Origin: Terriglobus roseus
GTDB taxonomy: Bacteria; Acidobacteriota; Terriglobia; Terriglobales; Acidobacteriaceae
NCBI RefSeq assembly: GCF_900102185.1
Contig: NZ_LT629690.1
Location: 4,588,001-4,652,000 of the forward strand
Direction of reading: 5' to 3'
Length of the DNA stretch: 64,000 nucleotides
Shown: piece by piece, positions 46,181 to 54,526 of the stretch
How positions within the stretch are numbered: the first letter of the stretch is position 1
How the letters are laid out: each line of letters starts with the position of its first letter
Program-made: the position numbers and the translations under genes
Notes under the pieces: model-generated
Database searches by the model: none
Told to the model about the DNA's origin: nothing
What the model saw: the letters and a program-made list of their open reading frames with translations, nothing else

Positions 46181-46537
46181 ATGAGTACTTTCGGAAAAAA
46201 GATTTCAGGTTTGGTTCTTGGTGGCGCCATGGCGCTCGGTATGGCGGCCCCTATGGTGGTGTCGCAGAATGCAAATGCACAACATCACGATTCGCGTTAT
46301 TACTATCGCGACAGCCACGGCAACTGGCACAAACGCCATAGCGGTATCGGCACCGGCAAGGGTGCATTGATTGGTGGCGGTGCAGGCGCGGGTATTGGCG
46401 CACTGGCAGGCGGCGGTAAGGGTGCGTTGATCGGCGGTGCTCTGGGCGCAGGTGGCGGTGCTCTGCTGGGCCACGCCAACGAGGAAAAGCGCCACAGGGA
46501 TGAAGCGCGTTACGACGCTTACGGTCGTCGCTACTAA
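46181..46537 (+). CDS. glycine-zipper protein with signal peptide
   Basis: The 118-residue product has a signal peptide (cleavage after ANAQ), a His/Tyr-rich stretch, then a glycine-zipper segment of repeated GKGALIGGGAGAGIGAL units (about residues 58-95) and a charged tail. Glycine zippers form tight membrane helix pairs, as in the 2TM glycine-zipper families of outer-membrane stress proteins. GAGGAGGTAAGG lies just upstream. A strong terminator follows. Confidence 0.82.
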   Translation: MSTFGKKISGLVLGGAMALGMAAPMVVSQNANAQHHDSRYYYRDSHGNWHKRHSGIGTGKGALIGGGAGAGIGALAGGGKGALIGGALGAGGGALLGHANEEKRHRDEARYDAYGRRY

Positions 46538-46557
46538 CAGCACTCGAAGTTTACGAA

Positions 46558-46596
46558 ACACGCTGCCCTCATGATCAGGGCGGCGTGTTCGTTTTT
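46558..46596 (+). terminator. intrinsic terminator after the glycine-zipper gene
   Basis: ACACGCTGCCCT (46558-46569) pairs with AGGGCGGCGTGT (46577-46588) with one G-T pair, a seven-base loop, and then TCGTTTTT. This is a convincing rho-independent terminator, 20 bp after the stop. Confidence 0.88.
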
Positions 46597-46620
46597 GCGT
46601 AGACTTGCATCTGAAACCAT

Positions 46621-47700
46621 ATGCGAAGAAACGTCTGGACAGCGCTGCTCCTGTGCGGCGCATTCGATTGTGCAACGGCACACGCTGCCAGCTTTGATTG
46701 CGCGAAGGCAAAGCGACCCGTAGAGCGCGCCATCTGCAGCGATCCGAAGTTGAGCGCTGCAGATTCGGCAATAGGTGTTTCCTATCGCAATGACCTTTCA
46801 CGGTTGTCTTCCAACAGTGTTGGTTTATTGCGCGTGGACCAGGTGCAGTGGCTCGCCTATGTGCAGCAATTGTGCCGAGTCAATGAACCTGCCGTGACGA
46901 GAGCAACCGCAGCAACATGTTTGAAGCCACTGTATGACGCGCGCATCAAGCAATTGCGTAGCGCAGTCGGTGTCCGTGATGGCGTCGCATTTCTCACGCG
47001 GACTCAATTTCTAGCAGAAGCAGACGCGGAAGGCGGCAATCCGAACATGCCCGCAGGCGAGCATCCCGGTTACGGCACACTGCAGGCAACATGGCCAGCG
47101 GCAGACACAGATGCAGAAGAGTGGATTGCATGGAGCGCCGGCGTCGAAGCACACATGCTGAAGACTGCAGGCGCAGGACAGCAGCAGGAACTCATCAACG
47201 GAACAAAACGGACACTGCCAAAAACATGGGACGACACAATGGCCGCGGGTGCGGATTCGCAGATCAAAGGCGTCTTGCGCAACGTGGAACATGATCGTGT
47301 CACCACCGTCATCACGGCCTTTGGCATGGGCCACGGCGCAGCGCATCCTTACGAGACATCTGAGACGCTTACCTGGCTGTTAAAGCAAAAACGAGCGTTG
47401 CGTGCAGAGGATGTATTCGCCGACGCATCGTGGAAACACCGCATCGGTGAGATGGCATGGGCGGATCTCAGCGCAAGAAACAAGAAGGAAAAGTTTCTTT
47501 ACGAGAACATTGATGGCCCGCAGGTGAAAGCGTTACAGGACGTACTGAGTGATGTAACGAACTGGACGCTCGAAGCGGACGGCTTGCACATCAGCTACCC
47601 GGACTACACCATCGCGCCAAGGCTCTATCATCCCGAAGACACAGTGTTGTCATGGACACAGCTAAAGCCGCTGCTGGCAAAGGGATTCGTCACACCGTAA
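46621..47700 (+). CDS. secreted LprI-like plus DUF3298-like protein
   Basis: The 359-residue protein has a signal peptide (cleavage near AHAA). An LprI-type domain follows, recognisable from FDCAKAKRPVERAICSDPKLSAAD and paired cysteines up to residue 105. The C-terminal half (about 175-350), with VITAFGMGHGAAHP and an extended beta pattern, resembles DUF3298/RsiV-type domains. LprI proteins have been linked to lysozyme inhibition, so envelope protection is possible but not shown here. It converges with the YcbK-like gene. Confidence 0.75.
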   Translation: MRRNVWTALLLCGAFDCATAHAASFDCAKAKRPVERAICSDPKLSAADSAIGVSYRNDLSRLSSNSVGLLRVDQVQWLAYVQQLCRVNEPAVTRATAATCLKPLYDARIKQLRSAVGVRDGVAFLTRTQFLAEADAEGGNPNMPAGEHPGYGTLQATWPAADTDAEEWIAWSAGVEAHMLKTAGAGQQQELINGTKRTLPKTWDDTMAAGADSQIKGVLRNVEHDRVTTVITAFGMGHGAAHPYETSETLTWLLKQKRALRAEDVFADASWKHRIGEMAWADLSARNKKEKFLYENIDGPQVKALQDVLSDVTNWTLEADGLHISYPDYTIAPRLYHPEDTVLSWTQLKPLLAKGFVTP

Positions 47701-47724
47701 GACTCTTGTGAATGCGATCTGTTG

Positions 47725-48396
47725 TTAAGCGCGACGGCTGCGACGCGAACCCTTGCGCGAAGCAGTCTGCAGCGAGCGTCCACCAAACTGCCACTGGCGC
47801 ACCGGACCCACATCCACATGGACGAACTGGCTCGTGGGGTAATAACCCACGCCGCCCATGCCAAGCGAAAGAGCAGCATTGCGCAGTGCCAGCGTGCTCA
47901 CGCCGGGAATACGAATATCAATCGCCTTGGAGAGCATGTGTTGCGAATGCTCCGCCACGCCGGTTGAAGCGGAACGCGTACGCAGAAAGTTGTTGGACCA
48001 CGGTGTGCGGTAGCCGCAAACAATATCGATGGTGGCGTTCGGCTTGCCCAGTTTCACCAGCAGCGCATGCAGCAGATCAAACTCGCGCGGATCGTAGTCG
48101 GCGGTATCTTGCGTGCGGTGGTCGCGAAGGAAATGGTTCAGCTTCACAATCCCGCTCTGGTCATACTCGCCATCGGTCTTGTATTCCACTTCGATGTCTT
48201 CGCCCGTATGAAGATGGTGCATCTTCAGGCGGAAGGTCTCTGCCAGTGTGGGCTTTGCCGTGGCCGGCTTGGCAACGGGGTTTACTGGAACTTCTTCCGC
48301 GGCGCGAACAGCGCGTGCGCCTGCGGCAATTCCAAGTGTGGTGAGTGTGGTCAAGGCAACGGCAAGCGTGCGGCTGGTGCGAGAAGAAAGGTTCAA
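47725..48396 (-). CDS. DUF882/YcbK-like periplasmic peptidase-fold protein
   Basis: A TTG at 48396 with GGAG nine bases before it is the most likely start; it gives 223 residues with a signal peptide. The longer frame to 48813 would overlap the neighbouring oxidoreductase gene. Conserved features are IVCGYRTPWSNNFLR, EHSQHMLSKAIDIRIPG and FVHVDVGPVRQW, matching the zinc site of the M15/LAS-related DUF882 (YcbK/MepK-type) group. MepK cleaves 3-3 peptidoglycan cross-links in E. coli; similar activity is a reasonable guess. Confidence 0.85.
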   Translation of the reverse strand: MNLSSRTSRTLAVALTTLTTLGIAAGARAVRAAEEVPVNPVAKPATAKPTLAETFRLKMHHLHTGEDIEVEYKTDGEYDQSGIVKLNHFLRDHRTQDTADYDPREFDLLHALLVKLGKPNATIDIVCGYRTPWSNNFLRTRSASTGVAEHSQHMLSKAIDIRIPGVSTLALRNAALSLGMGGVGYYPTSQFVHVDVGPVRQWQFGGRSLQTASRKGSRRSRRA

Positions 48397-48613
48397 GCGA
48401 AAGGGCTCCGGTCCGGAAATTGGTAAAGCGTCGTGCCTGAGCGGGGACTTCCATTTCGCGACCTGCAAATGGCATTCTCCGATGCCGATTTGTCCGCTCC
48501 AGTGCGCTACTTCATTTATTTTACCCAATTCCGTGGGCAACGTTGCGAAACACACTGGCATCATGGCGTCACACGCTGCCACATCCGGGTGATGGCGCAT
48601 ATAGGCTAGGGGC

Positions 48614-49654
48614 ATGGGTCTGCTGGATCGTTTTCGCTCCTCAAAAGCCGCTTCTGAAGGGAAATTCGGCTTTGCCGTGGTCGGTCTTGGGCATATTGCC
48701 AAGCCTTTTCTGCAAGAACTCCGCGGTTCGCTCACCTGCCGTGTATCGGCCGTGGTCAGCGGCGACGCCGCGAAGGCCAGCGCCATCGCAAAGAAATATG
48801 GTGCAGAGGCCACCTATTCTTATGCCGATTTCGACCAGATCGCCAACAATCCAGCGATAGACGCCGTGTATCTCGCACTCCCCGTCAGCCTCCATCGCGA
48901 ATACACGGAACGCGCCGCAGCAGCAGGGAAGCATGTGTTGTGCGAGAAGCCAATGGCCTCCACCGCTGCCGACGCGGAAGCAATGATCGCTGCATGCCGG
49001 AACGCAGGTGTACGACTCAGCATTGCGTATCGCTGCCCGCACACCATGCCGCACAAGCATCTGCGCGAACTGATCAGGCAGGGCACATTCGGACCGCAAT
49101 CATCGTTGCGTATCGAAAGTGGATTTGGATTTGAGCTCAAGCCCGGCTGGCGCGATCAAGGCACGCTCGCGGGAGGCGGATCTCTCTGGGACGTAGGGAT
49201 TTACCCACTGAACGCAGCCCGTTTTCTGCTGGGTGAAGAGCCCATCGCCGTCGAAGATGCCTCCGCCACATGCGATGCCAACGGCATGGAGCGCGAGGTG
49301 CGCTGGACGAGCGTATTCCCATCAGGCGCGCGCGCAGTCTGTGTTTCTTCCTACGAACGCGATATCCCTGACACGTCGCGGATCACAGGGGAGTTCGGCA
49401 CCGCGCTGATGGCCCCTGCATTCCGCTGGCAGGAACCGTATCGCATCCGGGGTGAGGTCCATAACCCCGCCTACAATCGCCCCATGGAAATCAAGGTGCG
49501 TGAACTGGATTTTCCTGAGTTCCGCCTGGAAGCAGAGGAGTTAGCTGCTGCCGTCCGTGAAGACCGAAATACCATTACGCCGGGCGAAGAGGGGCTGAGG
49601 GATTTACATGTGATGGAAAACATTTACCATGTAGTGAATATCCCAGGTTTTTGA
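48614..49654 (+). CDS. Gfo/Idh/MocA family oxidoreductase
   Basis: The 346-residue protein has the Rossmann motif VGLGHIAKPF (near residue 25), the EKPMAST motif with the conserved lysine (near 112), and GGGSLWDVGIYPLNAARFLLGEEP, typical of the glucose-fructose oxidoreductase branch. It is an NAD(P)-dependent sugar oxidoreductase of unknown specificity. It is divergent from the YcbK-like gene and unrelated in context to the operon at 33747-39210. Confidence 0.9.
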   Translation: MGLLDRFRSSKAASEGKFGFAVVGLGHIAKPFLQELRGSLTCRVSAVVSGDAAKASAIAKKYGAEATYSYADFDQIANNPAIDAVYLALPVSLHREYTERAAAAGKHVLCEKPMASTAADAEAMIAACRNAGVRLSIAYRCPHTMPHKHLRELIRQGTFGPQSSLRIESGFGFELKPGWRDQGTLAGGGSLWDVGIYPLNAARFLLGEEPIAVEDASATCDANGMEREVRWTSVFPSGARAVCVSSYERDIPDTSRITGEFGTALMAPAFRWQEPYRIRGEVHNPAYNRPMEIKVRELDFPEFRLEAEELAAAVREDRNTITPGEEGLRDLHVMENIYHVVNIPGF

Positions 49655-49888
49655 AAACAGAGAATGCCTTAATTGCAACAGGAATGGTGCAAATATCAGG
49701 CGTCATTGTATTTAGACGAAATGAACCAGGAAAAAGTCGCGATGATTTCCTGGGGTTTGTGCTACGCTATTCGCAATCGTTTGACCCTCAGTTTTGGTTC
49801 TTTGCTCGCCCTGCCCAAACGCACTTGCAAAACCTGTATTGAGAGATTCAGCGAAACACCAACGAAGTATTAGGACAGGGACAAGGCA
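49655..49888 (+). other. long leader region before the cold-shock gene
   Basis: About 234 bp separate the oxidoreductase stop from the cold-shock start. No credible gene is present; a 63-codon open frame lacks a ribosome site. Cold-shock mRNAs often have long structured leaders, and the length fits, but I cannot define a promoter or fold by eye. Confidence 0.35.
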
Positions 49889-50089
49889 ATGGAACAGGGT
49901 AATGTGAAGTGGTTCAACGACGCTAAGGGTTTTGGATTCATCTCGCGCGACAACGGCGAGGATGTATTCGTTCACCACACCGCAATTCAGGCTCAGGGTT
50001 TCCGCTCGCTGCAGGAAGGCCAGCGCGTGAGCTTCAATGTGGTGAAGGGACCGAAGGGCTGGCAGGCTGAGAACGTACAGCCCGTCTAA
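49889..50089 (+). CDS. cold-shock domain protein
   Basis: The 66-residue protein is a single OB-fold cold-shock domain with RNP1 KGFGFI and RNP2 VFVHH, starting [11 protein letters not shown]. It binds single-stranded RNA or DNA and melts mRNA structure. ATG at 49889 follows an AGGGACAAGGCA ribosome region. A GC-rich hairpin follows at 50111. Confidence 0.96.
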   Translation: MEQGNVKWFNDAKGFGFISRDNGEDVFVHHTAIQAQGFRSLQEGQRVSFNVVKGPKGWQAENVQPV

Positions 50090-50110
50090 CTCTATGAGTT
50101 TCTGATGGAA

Positions 50111-50136
50111 AGAGGGCGACCTTCGGGTCGCCCTCT
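50111..50136 (+). terminator. GC-rich hairpin after the cold-shock gene
   Basis: An eleven-base perfect stem, AGAGGGCGACC with its complement, is closed by a TTCG tetraloop. It is followed by TCGCG, not a U-run, so it may be an mRNA-stabilising or weak terminator hairpin. Confidence 0.6.
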
Positions 50137-50306
50137 TCGCGTCTGCAACAGAAAATTCACACCGACTGACGCGTACGACGAAATGCGCATCTTACCAACT
50201 GTGTGCATGCAGGAGGACTGCCCTCCCCCACTCAGAACCTTCCGGGTTCCTCTGCATGTTCGGAGACACAAATTTCATCGGGCCGTTAGGGCCAGGAGCA
50301 CACAGG

Positions 50307-50792
50307 ATGCGCGTTGTTGTGCAGGATAAGTACTACCTTCGTGATTTGCACCGCGAAATTGATCTTTACGACCGTAAGCTGATTCACCTGCAGAAGCATG
50401 AGGTCTTCGCGACCGAAACTCTGCGAGACGCTGCCGTGAAGAAGATGGCAACCAAGCGTGAAACCCTCGTGGCAACCGCACGGTCGCTCGCCGCTTCCGG
50501 CATCGAGTATCACGAGAGCGAGCTTCCCCGGTCATTCCGTCCGGAAGGCTGGACGGACAACGTCTGCCATCACGACGACACGGCTGCATCGGTTGAGGAA
50601 GTGGCTGCCGCTACCTCCGCCATGCGTGCTGCTGAAGGCATTTCAGCGTTCGGAAAAAAGGTGAACTATCTGCAGCAGCAGGCGCTTCGCGAAGAGGAAT
50701 CTCCTCTGGCGATTGCGTTGGGCTCGTGGCAGGACGATCTGGCTGCATACAAGAAGCGCCGCCAGAAGACCGCCCTGGCTGCTGCTATCTAA
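50307..50792 (+). CDS. hypothetical helical protein
   Basis: The ATG at 50307 gives 161 residues (MRVVVQDKYYLRDLHREIDLY); an in-frame ATG at 50256 would add 17. I do not recognise the family. The first 70 residues look like a long helical hairpin with many Lys, Arg and Glu residues, then a short segment with Trp, Cys and His (WTDNVCHHDD), then another helix region. No membrane segment is seen. A two-part hairpin follows. Confidence 0.65.
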   Translation: MRVVVQDKYYLRDLHREIDLYDRKLIHLQKHEVFATETLRDAAVKKMATKRETLVATARSLAASGIEYHESELPRSFRPEGWTDNVCHHDDTAASVEEVAAATSAMRAAEGISAFGKKVNYLQQQALREEESPLAIALGSWQDDLAAYKKRRQKTALAAAI

Positions 50793-50809
50793 ACAACGAA
50801 TCTCTTTTG

Positions 50810-50857
50810 CGGCGGGTGAAACGGTCTGAAAAGACCAGGTCGCCCGCCGTTTATCTT
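50810..50857 (+). terminator. two-part hairpin, probable terminator
   Basis: CGGCGGG (50810-50816) pairs with CCCGCCG (50843-50849), enclosing a second hairpin GGTCT-GAAA-AGACC (50823-50836). TTTATCTTT follows. It lies 18 bp after the hypothetical gene and before the glutathione peroxidase gene. Confidence 0.55.
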
Positions 50858-50915
50858 TCATTGTTTCTCCAAGCCGGAACCACGATTCGCTGGTACCGGC
50901 TTTATGCTGGATGCC

Positions 50916-51470
50916 ATGGCTTTCGATCTATATTCCGTACCTCTCACACGCATGGATGGCACCGTCACCACGCTGGGCGAGTATCGCGGCAAGGTGCTGC
51001 TGATTGTGAACGTTGCCTCAAAGTGCGGCCTCACGCCGCAGTACGATGCACTGGAAAAAACCTACAAGCGCTATCACGATGCCGGCTTTGAGGTTCTCGG
51101 CTTTCCTGCGAACGACTTCGCCGGACAGGAACCGGGTTCCAACGACGACATCCAGCAGTTCTGCCGCAGCACCTTTGGCGTGGACTTCCCCATGTTTTCG
51201 AAGATCACCGTCGTGGGGCCTTCGAAGCATCCGTTGTATGCAGCCATGATCGAAGCGCAGCCAAGCTCATCGGGCCCAGGCAAGCAAGCCATGGTGGATG
51301 GTCTGGTCAAGTTCGGTGTGAACCCGAATGAAGAACCAGAACTCCTCTGGAATTTTGAAAAGTTCCTGATCAGCCGCGAAGGCAACACCGTTGCTCGCTT
51401 CTCGCCAGACACAGTGCCCGATGCACCAGTGATCACCCAGGCAATTGAGCGCGAATTGGAAAAGCGCTAA
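50916..51470 (+). CDS. glutathione peroxidase family protein
   Basis: From the ATG at 50916 the product is 184 residues (a second ATG at 50904 would add four). VNVASKCGLTPQY carries the peroxidatic Cys; FPANDFAGQEPGSNDDIQQFC has the conserved Gln and a second Cys; LLWNFEKFLI has the catalytic Trp. This is the Cys-type enzyme, probably thioredoxin-dependent, reducing organic peroxides. A TAA stop is followed four bases later by the convergent gene. Confidence 0.93.
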   Translation: MAFDLYSVPLTRMDGTVTTLGEYRGKVLLIVNVASKCGLTPQYDALEKTYKRYHDAGFEVLGFPANDFAGQEPGSNDDIQQFCRSTFGVDFPMFSKITVVGPSKHPLYAAMIEAQPSSSGPGKQAMVDGLVKFGVNPNEEPELLWNFEKFLISREGNTVARFSPDTVPDAPVITQAIERELEKR

Positions 51471-51473
51471 CGC

Positions 51474-51806
51474 TTACAACGCATCAAGAAATGGTGGGAA
51501 CGTCAGCAACAAGCTTGCGGCTAGCAATACAAACGCCACGGCCACAATCTTCCTGACGTTCACATCCTTCTTCGCCCACAGGCGATGCAGCAACAGCCAC
51601 GTCGCAAGCCACACCGCGATCGTCACCGTGGTCACTCCGGAAAGCGCGCCGGTAGGGCGGTAGAAGATCAGCGCATTCTTGATAGCTGGACTCTTGTCAC
51701 CGGCAAGCGTCAGTACACCAAGCACAGCAGCGCCAACTCCCGCAGCCAACGTTGCTGCAGCACCAGCACCGTTCGGCAAGGAACGTGTCTCGGAAGCAGA
51801 GTTCAT
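51474..51806 (-). CDS. small membrane protein, second gene of a pair
   Basis: The ATG at 51806 overlaps the upstream stop (ATGA) and gives 110 residues. Three hydrophobic helices are predicted (about 18-38, 55-73, 85-103), preceded by a short polar N-terminus. I cannot name a family. Tight coupling to the gene at 51803-52369 suggests that the two act together. Confidence 0.72.
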   Translation of the reverse strand: MNSASETRSLPNGAGAAATLAAGVGAAVLGVLTLAGDKSPAIKNALIFYRPTGALSGVTTVTIAVWLATWLLLHRLWAKKDVNVRKIVAVAFVLLAASLLLTFPPFLDAL

Positions 51807-52369
51807 TTTGCCTCCGCCTGCGAGAACGTATAGACGCGCCCGCCAACCGTGGGCGCATATTTGTTGATCATCGCGCCCCACGTGCCCGCCACCGCTGCAG
51901 AAGCAAACGCCACAATGGTGAACCACAACACAGCACTGCGTAGATAGCGTTGGTTTTTAAGATCGCTGCCGTAGTGAAAAAACGTGGCTGCCGCCATCGT
52001 CATGGCAATCGGACTTAGCCACGCAACATGTTCTTTCCACTCCATGCCAAGCGTGTGCCAGCCAATCGTCGTTGGGCTCGACTTCAGCAACAGCTGCGGA
52101 TACATCGCCAAATCATGCGTCCCAGCCGGTGCCACGGCGCGGTACCAGGGATAGACAATGTAAGTCCCGCTAAGAACAGAGAGCCACGCCAGCAACGCCA
52201 TAGCCAGCAGATACCACTTCAATACAGCGTCCGTTTGGTCGCTGGTAGTGCCGTTGCTTCGACAGATACTCCAAAGCTGATAGACGGCAGCGGAACACGC
52301 CAGAAGAAACAGCGCACCAAAGCCCATGCCATGGATCAGCGTCCAAAGACCGCGAGATGTAATTTCCAT
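51803..52369 (-). CDS. five-helix membrane protein, first gene of a pair
   Basis: AGGCAGGACG before the ATG at 52369 decides the start; longer frames have no ribosome site. The 188-residue protein has about five membrane helices and several histidines in or near them (LIHGMGFGALF, GWHTLGMEWKEHVAWLSP, FFHYGSD), which could bind haem or metal. No family is recognised with confidence; a cytochrome-like or DUF2231-like protein is one possibility. It is the last chromosomal gene before the tRNA-derived island boundary. Confidence 0.75.
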   Translation of the reverse strand: MEITSRGLWTLIHGMGFGALFLLACSAAVYQLWSICRSNGTTSDQTDAVLKWYLLAMALLAWLSVLSGTYIVYPWYRAVAPAGTHDLAMYPQLLLKSSPTTIGWHTLGMEWKEHVAWLSPIAMTMAAATFFHYGSDLKNQRYLRSAVLWFTIVAFASAAVAGTWGAMINKYAPTVGGRVYTFSQAEAK

Positions 52370-52501
52370 CGTCCTGCCTTTTGCGCAAAGCATCGCTCTT
52401 TCTCGAAGAGGGAGCCGAACAGCTTCGCTTGTGTCGATACGGCAACATCTTAACGAACAAAGATGAAGGCAGGCTGAAGGGGAACGAATCCAAAACGGCA
52501 A

Positions 52502-52537
52502 ATGGTCCTATCAGCCGTAAGGGGCAAATAGGACCAT
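52502..52537 (-). terminator. terminator of the original tRNA-Pro transcript
   Basis: ATGGTCCTAT and ATAGGACCAT form a perfect ten-base stem with a 16-base loop; on the minus strand it is followed by TTTGCCGTTTT. It lies 30 bp downstream of the truncated tRNA-Pro 3' end, which is where the original tRNA gene would be expected to stop. Confidence 0.5.
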
Positions 52538-52566
52538 CGCGAAAATCGCTAAGCCACAGAAATTGA

Positions 52567-52611
52567 TGGTCGGGACGACTAGATTCGAACTAGCGACCTC
52601 ACCCACCCCAA
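52567..52611 (-). other. 3' fragment of a tRNA-Pro(GGG) gene; probable island attachment site
   Basis: On the minus strand the 45 bases begin in an anticodon loop (TTGGGGT, with GGG as anticodon). The 3' anticodon stem, the T arm (CTAGTTCGAATCTAG), the acceptor strand CGTCCCG, discriminator A and CCA follow. The matching 5' half (expected acceptor CGGGACG) is absent next to it. Loss of similarity exactly in the anticodon loop is what integration into the 3' half of a tRNA leaves behind. An open frame translating through here is an artefact of the tRNA sequence. Confidence 0.8.
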
Positions 52612-52747
52612 CCAGCTCCAGCGGACAATCCCAGCAATTTGGCCTTATTCCTCAATGCGCTAGGCGAGTTGAGAGAATCCCACGAAACACTAACTGCACC
52701 CAGACTGCACCCACGTTTGCACCCGGATTCAACGCTGGCATGATTCC

Positions 52748-52760
52748 CGTATTCAATACG
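52748..52760. repeat. island palindrome, copy 1
   Basis: CGTATTCAATACG, identical to the core of copy 2, with only the outer G-C pair changed. It lies between the att fragment and the end of the gene at 52846-53178. Confidence 0.65.
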
Positions 52761-52814
52761 CGGCACAGCTAACAGCCAGCCCTAATCCGTCCCATCTATC
52801 CCCAGCCTCACTCC

Positions 52815-52829
52815 GCGTATTCAATACGC
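52815..52829. repeat. island palindrome, copy 2
   Basis: GCGTATTCAATACGC, matching the consensus GCGTAT-N3-ATACGC. It is 67 bp from copy 1 in the same gap. Confidence 0.68.
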
Positions 52830-52845
52830 AGCACGCCAGTGCTCT

Positions 52846-53178
52846 TTAGTTCATCCAACCGTCCTCATCCCCCACCAGATCGAGCCATCCACTGGACGGT
52901 GCCTCACCTTCTCCACTCAGCCACTCTGCCGCGAATACCCCCGCCGACTGAACGTGATGATCGTCGTCCCACTCTTCAACTATCCCTTTCACGCTCATGC
53001 GTTCGCGTAAGACAGCTATTTGGGCATCAATGCCCTCGATGTTGCTATCCCCAAACGCTGTTACAGGTGGAATCAAGTTGCGCAGTTTGATGAGTAGCGA
53101 TATTTCTGCACCTATTTCATCGGGCGTGCGCGTGATGCGATGGGCTAAGCCCGTCGTGATTGAAATGACGTTGTTCAT
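52846..53178 (-). CDS. hypothetical acidic protein
   Basis: The start at 53178 (GAGGAG upstream) gives 110 residues, MNNVISITTGLAHRI; the frame extends further to 53292 but without support. The protein is acidic, apparently soluble, with a helical middle (IGAEISLLIKLRNLIPP) and a Trp/Asp-rich C-terminus. No family is recognised. It is the first gene of the island and stands alone. Confidence 0.6.
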   Translation of the reverse strand: MNNVISITTGLAHRITRTPDEIGAEISLLIKLRNLIPPVTAFGDSNIEGIDAQIAVLRERMSVKGIVEEWDDDHHVQSAGVFAAEWLSGEGEAPSSGWLDLVGDEDGWMN

Positions 53179-53342
53179 GGGTGACTTGCTCCTCGTGAAG
53201 TTATGGCAACCATCAGAGGATGACGTGACTCGCAAGCCTTGGGAAGTATCAAGAAAATTAGCTTTTAATTTTGTAGTAAACCGCCGTTGCATATAAAGGG
53301 CTTACCAGCTCCCTGAAATTTGTCAAAGCCTTAGACCGACCG

Positions 53343-53357
53343 GCGTATTTAATACGC
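53343..53357. repeat. island palindrome, copy 3
   Basis: GCGTATTTAATACGC, one central base different from copy 2. It lies between the divergent genes at 53178 (minus) and 53561 (plus), 165 and 203 bp from their starts. Confidence 0.68.
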
Positions 53358-53560
53358 GCCATCCTAGCCCCATTCGTTCGTACCCACACATATTGAGCCA
53401 ACCGCTGTCAAAAAAGCGGCACGAAGGGCACGCCAGCCCAGATCAGCTGTTCCACTTTGGTTCTTTCAGTAGAGAGGATGGCAAATATTCCGTTAGAACC
53501 TAAGACCCTGCATGGTAGGCTGGCTCACACTCAAAATTGCCGTTCGAGAGCACGAAAAAA

Positions 53561-54526
53561 ATGCAGCCGTCAAAACCGTCGCGTAACAAAGTTGGTCAGA
53601 TTCTAGGGAAGTACAGCATCGCATCCGTCCGTAGTTGGTTGGCACGTAAGGGATTGCGCACCACGATGGGAAGCCGGGATGAAATGACAACGAAAGTCCA
53701 CGACCTGGTGGACAAGGAAAAGCTTACCGAAGATGACCTTATTGAAGGTGCCATCGGAATTGAAGAAGCGAGTGCAAAGCGCGTGTACCTGTATCGCATC
53801 TCGACTTCAGCAGCGGACTTAGAGAAGATTGACGCCCAATTGGAAGCTCTCCAAATCCCACTATCCACCGAACGCACTCCTTCTGTGTCACCGACGAAAA
53901 AGCCCAAAATGATGTACGCGCTGAACGACCCCACGGCGTTGCGGGTCAAATGGAACGAGCAGCACATTCGCACAAAAGTGGATAAAAAGAATGAGCGGTT
54001 TGACCCGGTGCCAGAACCCAAGATTGTTGTTCTCGTCGTTGATAAGAAGACGGGTCTAGTGCAAATTCGCTACGATAAACCTGGGGATAAGCACATTCAC
54101 GAGATTGACGGTGAACCCAAAGCCCAGGCCTATTTCGACTACTACAGGGAGCAGGCCGAAAATCTGCTTGGGCTTCCTTTGGAACCTATCGAACTGCGAA
54201 CTGGCTTAGAGAAGACATTGAAGATGGTTCCTCCTGTTGTGACTGTTGCGCATGTGGTCGATGAAGATGAAGAGGGTATTCAGTCGAAGCGTACCCAAAA
54301 GAAGATCGGTAAAGACTTGCGTGATACAAAAGCCTGGAATCAGATGATGCAAGACCCGATGGTACGCACTTATGAAGAGGCACCATTGCGTTGGAAACAC
54401 GGAATGACTGGCGGGAAACTCACCCGTGAGGTCTTCAGCAACGTGGATGCTGCAAACGGACAAGTACGGTTCGATGCACACTGCTCTGAGGAAGAAATAG
54501 ATTATGTCCTTGCTCAACTGGTTTAA
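53561..54526 (+). CDS. unknown protein, first gene of a three-gene cassette
   Basis: From the ATG at 53561 (GAGAG upstream) this is a 321-residue soluble, highly charged protein. The first 80 residues look like a small helical domain (ILGKYSIASVRSWLARKGL, then DLVDKEKLTEDDLIEGAIGIEEAS) that could be SAP-like or another nucleic-acid-binding fold. The middle (about 130-210) is beta-rich with KIVVLVVDKKTGLVQIRYDKPG. No catalytic motif is seen. Its end overlaps the next gene by 23 bp. I cannot assign a function. Confidence 0.7.
   Translation: MQPSKPSRNKVGQILGKYSIASVRSWLARKGLRTTMGSRDEMTTKVHDLVDKEKLTEDDLIEGAIGIEEASAKRVYLYRISTSAADLEKIDAQLEALQIPLSTERTPSVSPTKKPKMMYALNDPTALRVKWNEQHIRTKVDKKNERFDPVPEPKIVVLVVDKKTGLVQIRYDKPGDKHIHEIDGEPKAQAYFDYYREQAENLLGLPLEPIELRTGLEKTLKMVPPVVTVAHVVDEDEEGIQSKRTQKKIGKDLRDTKAWNQMMQDPMVRTYEEAPLRWKHGMTGGKLTREVFSNVDAANGQVRFDAHCSEEEIDYVLAQLV

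Noticed and set aside
49651-49873. Two overlapping 63- to 66-codon frames before the cold-shock gene
   Set aside because: They lack ribosome sites, have poor codon quality, and lie in the probable leader.
52563-52772. 69-codon frame beginning MMVGTTRFELATS
   Set aside because: It is a translation of the tRNA-Pro fragment, a well-known artefact at tRNA 3' ends.
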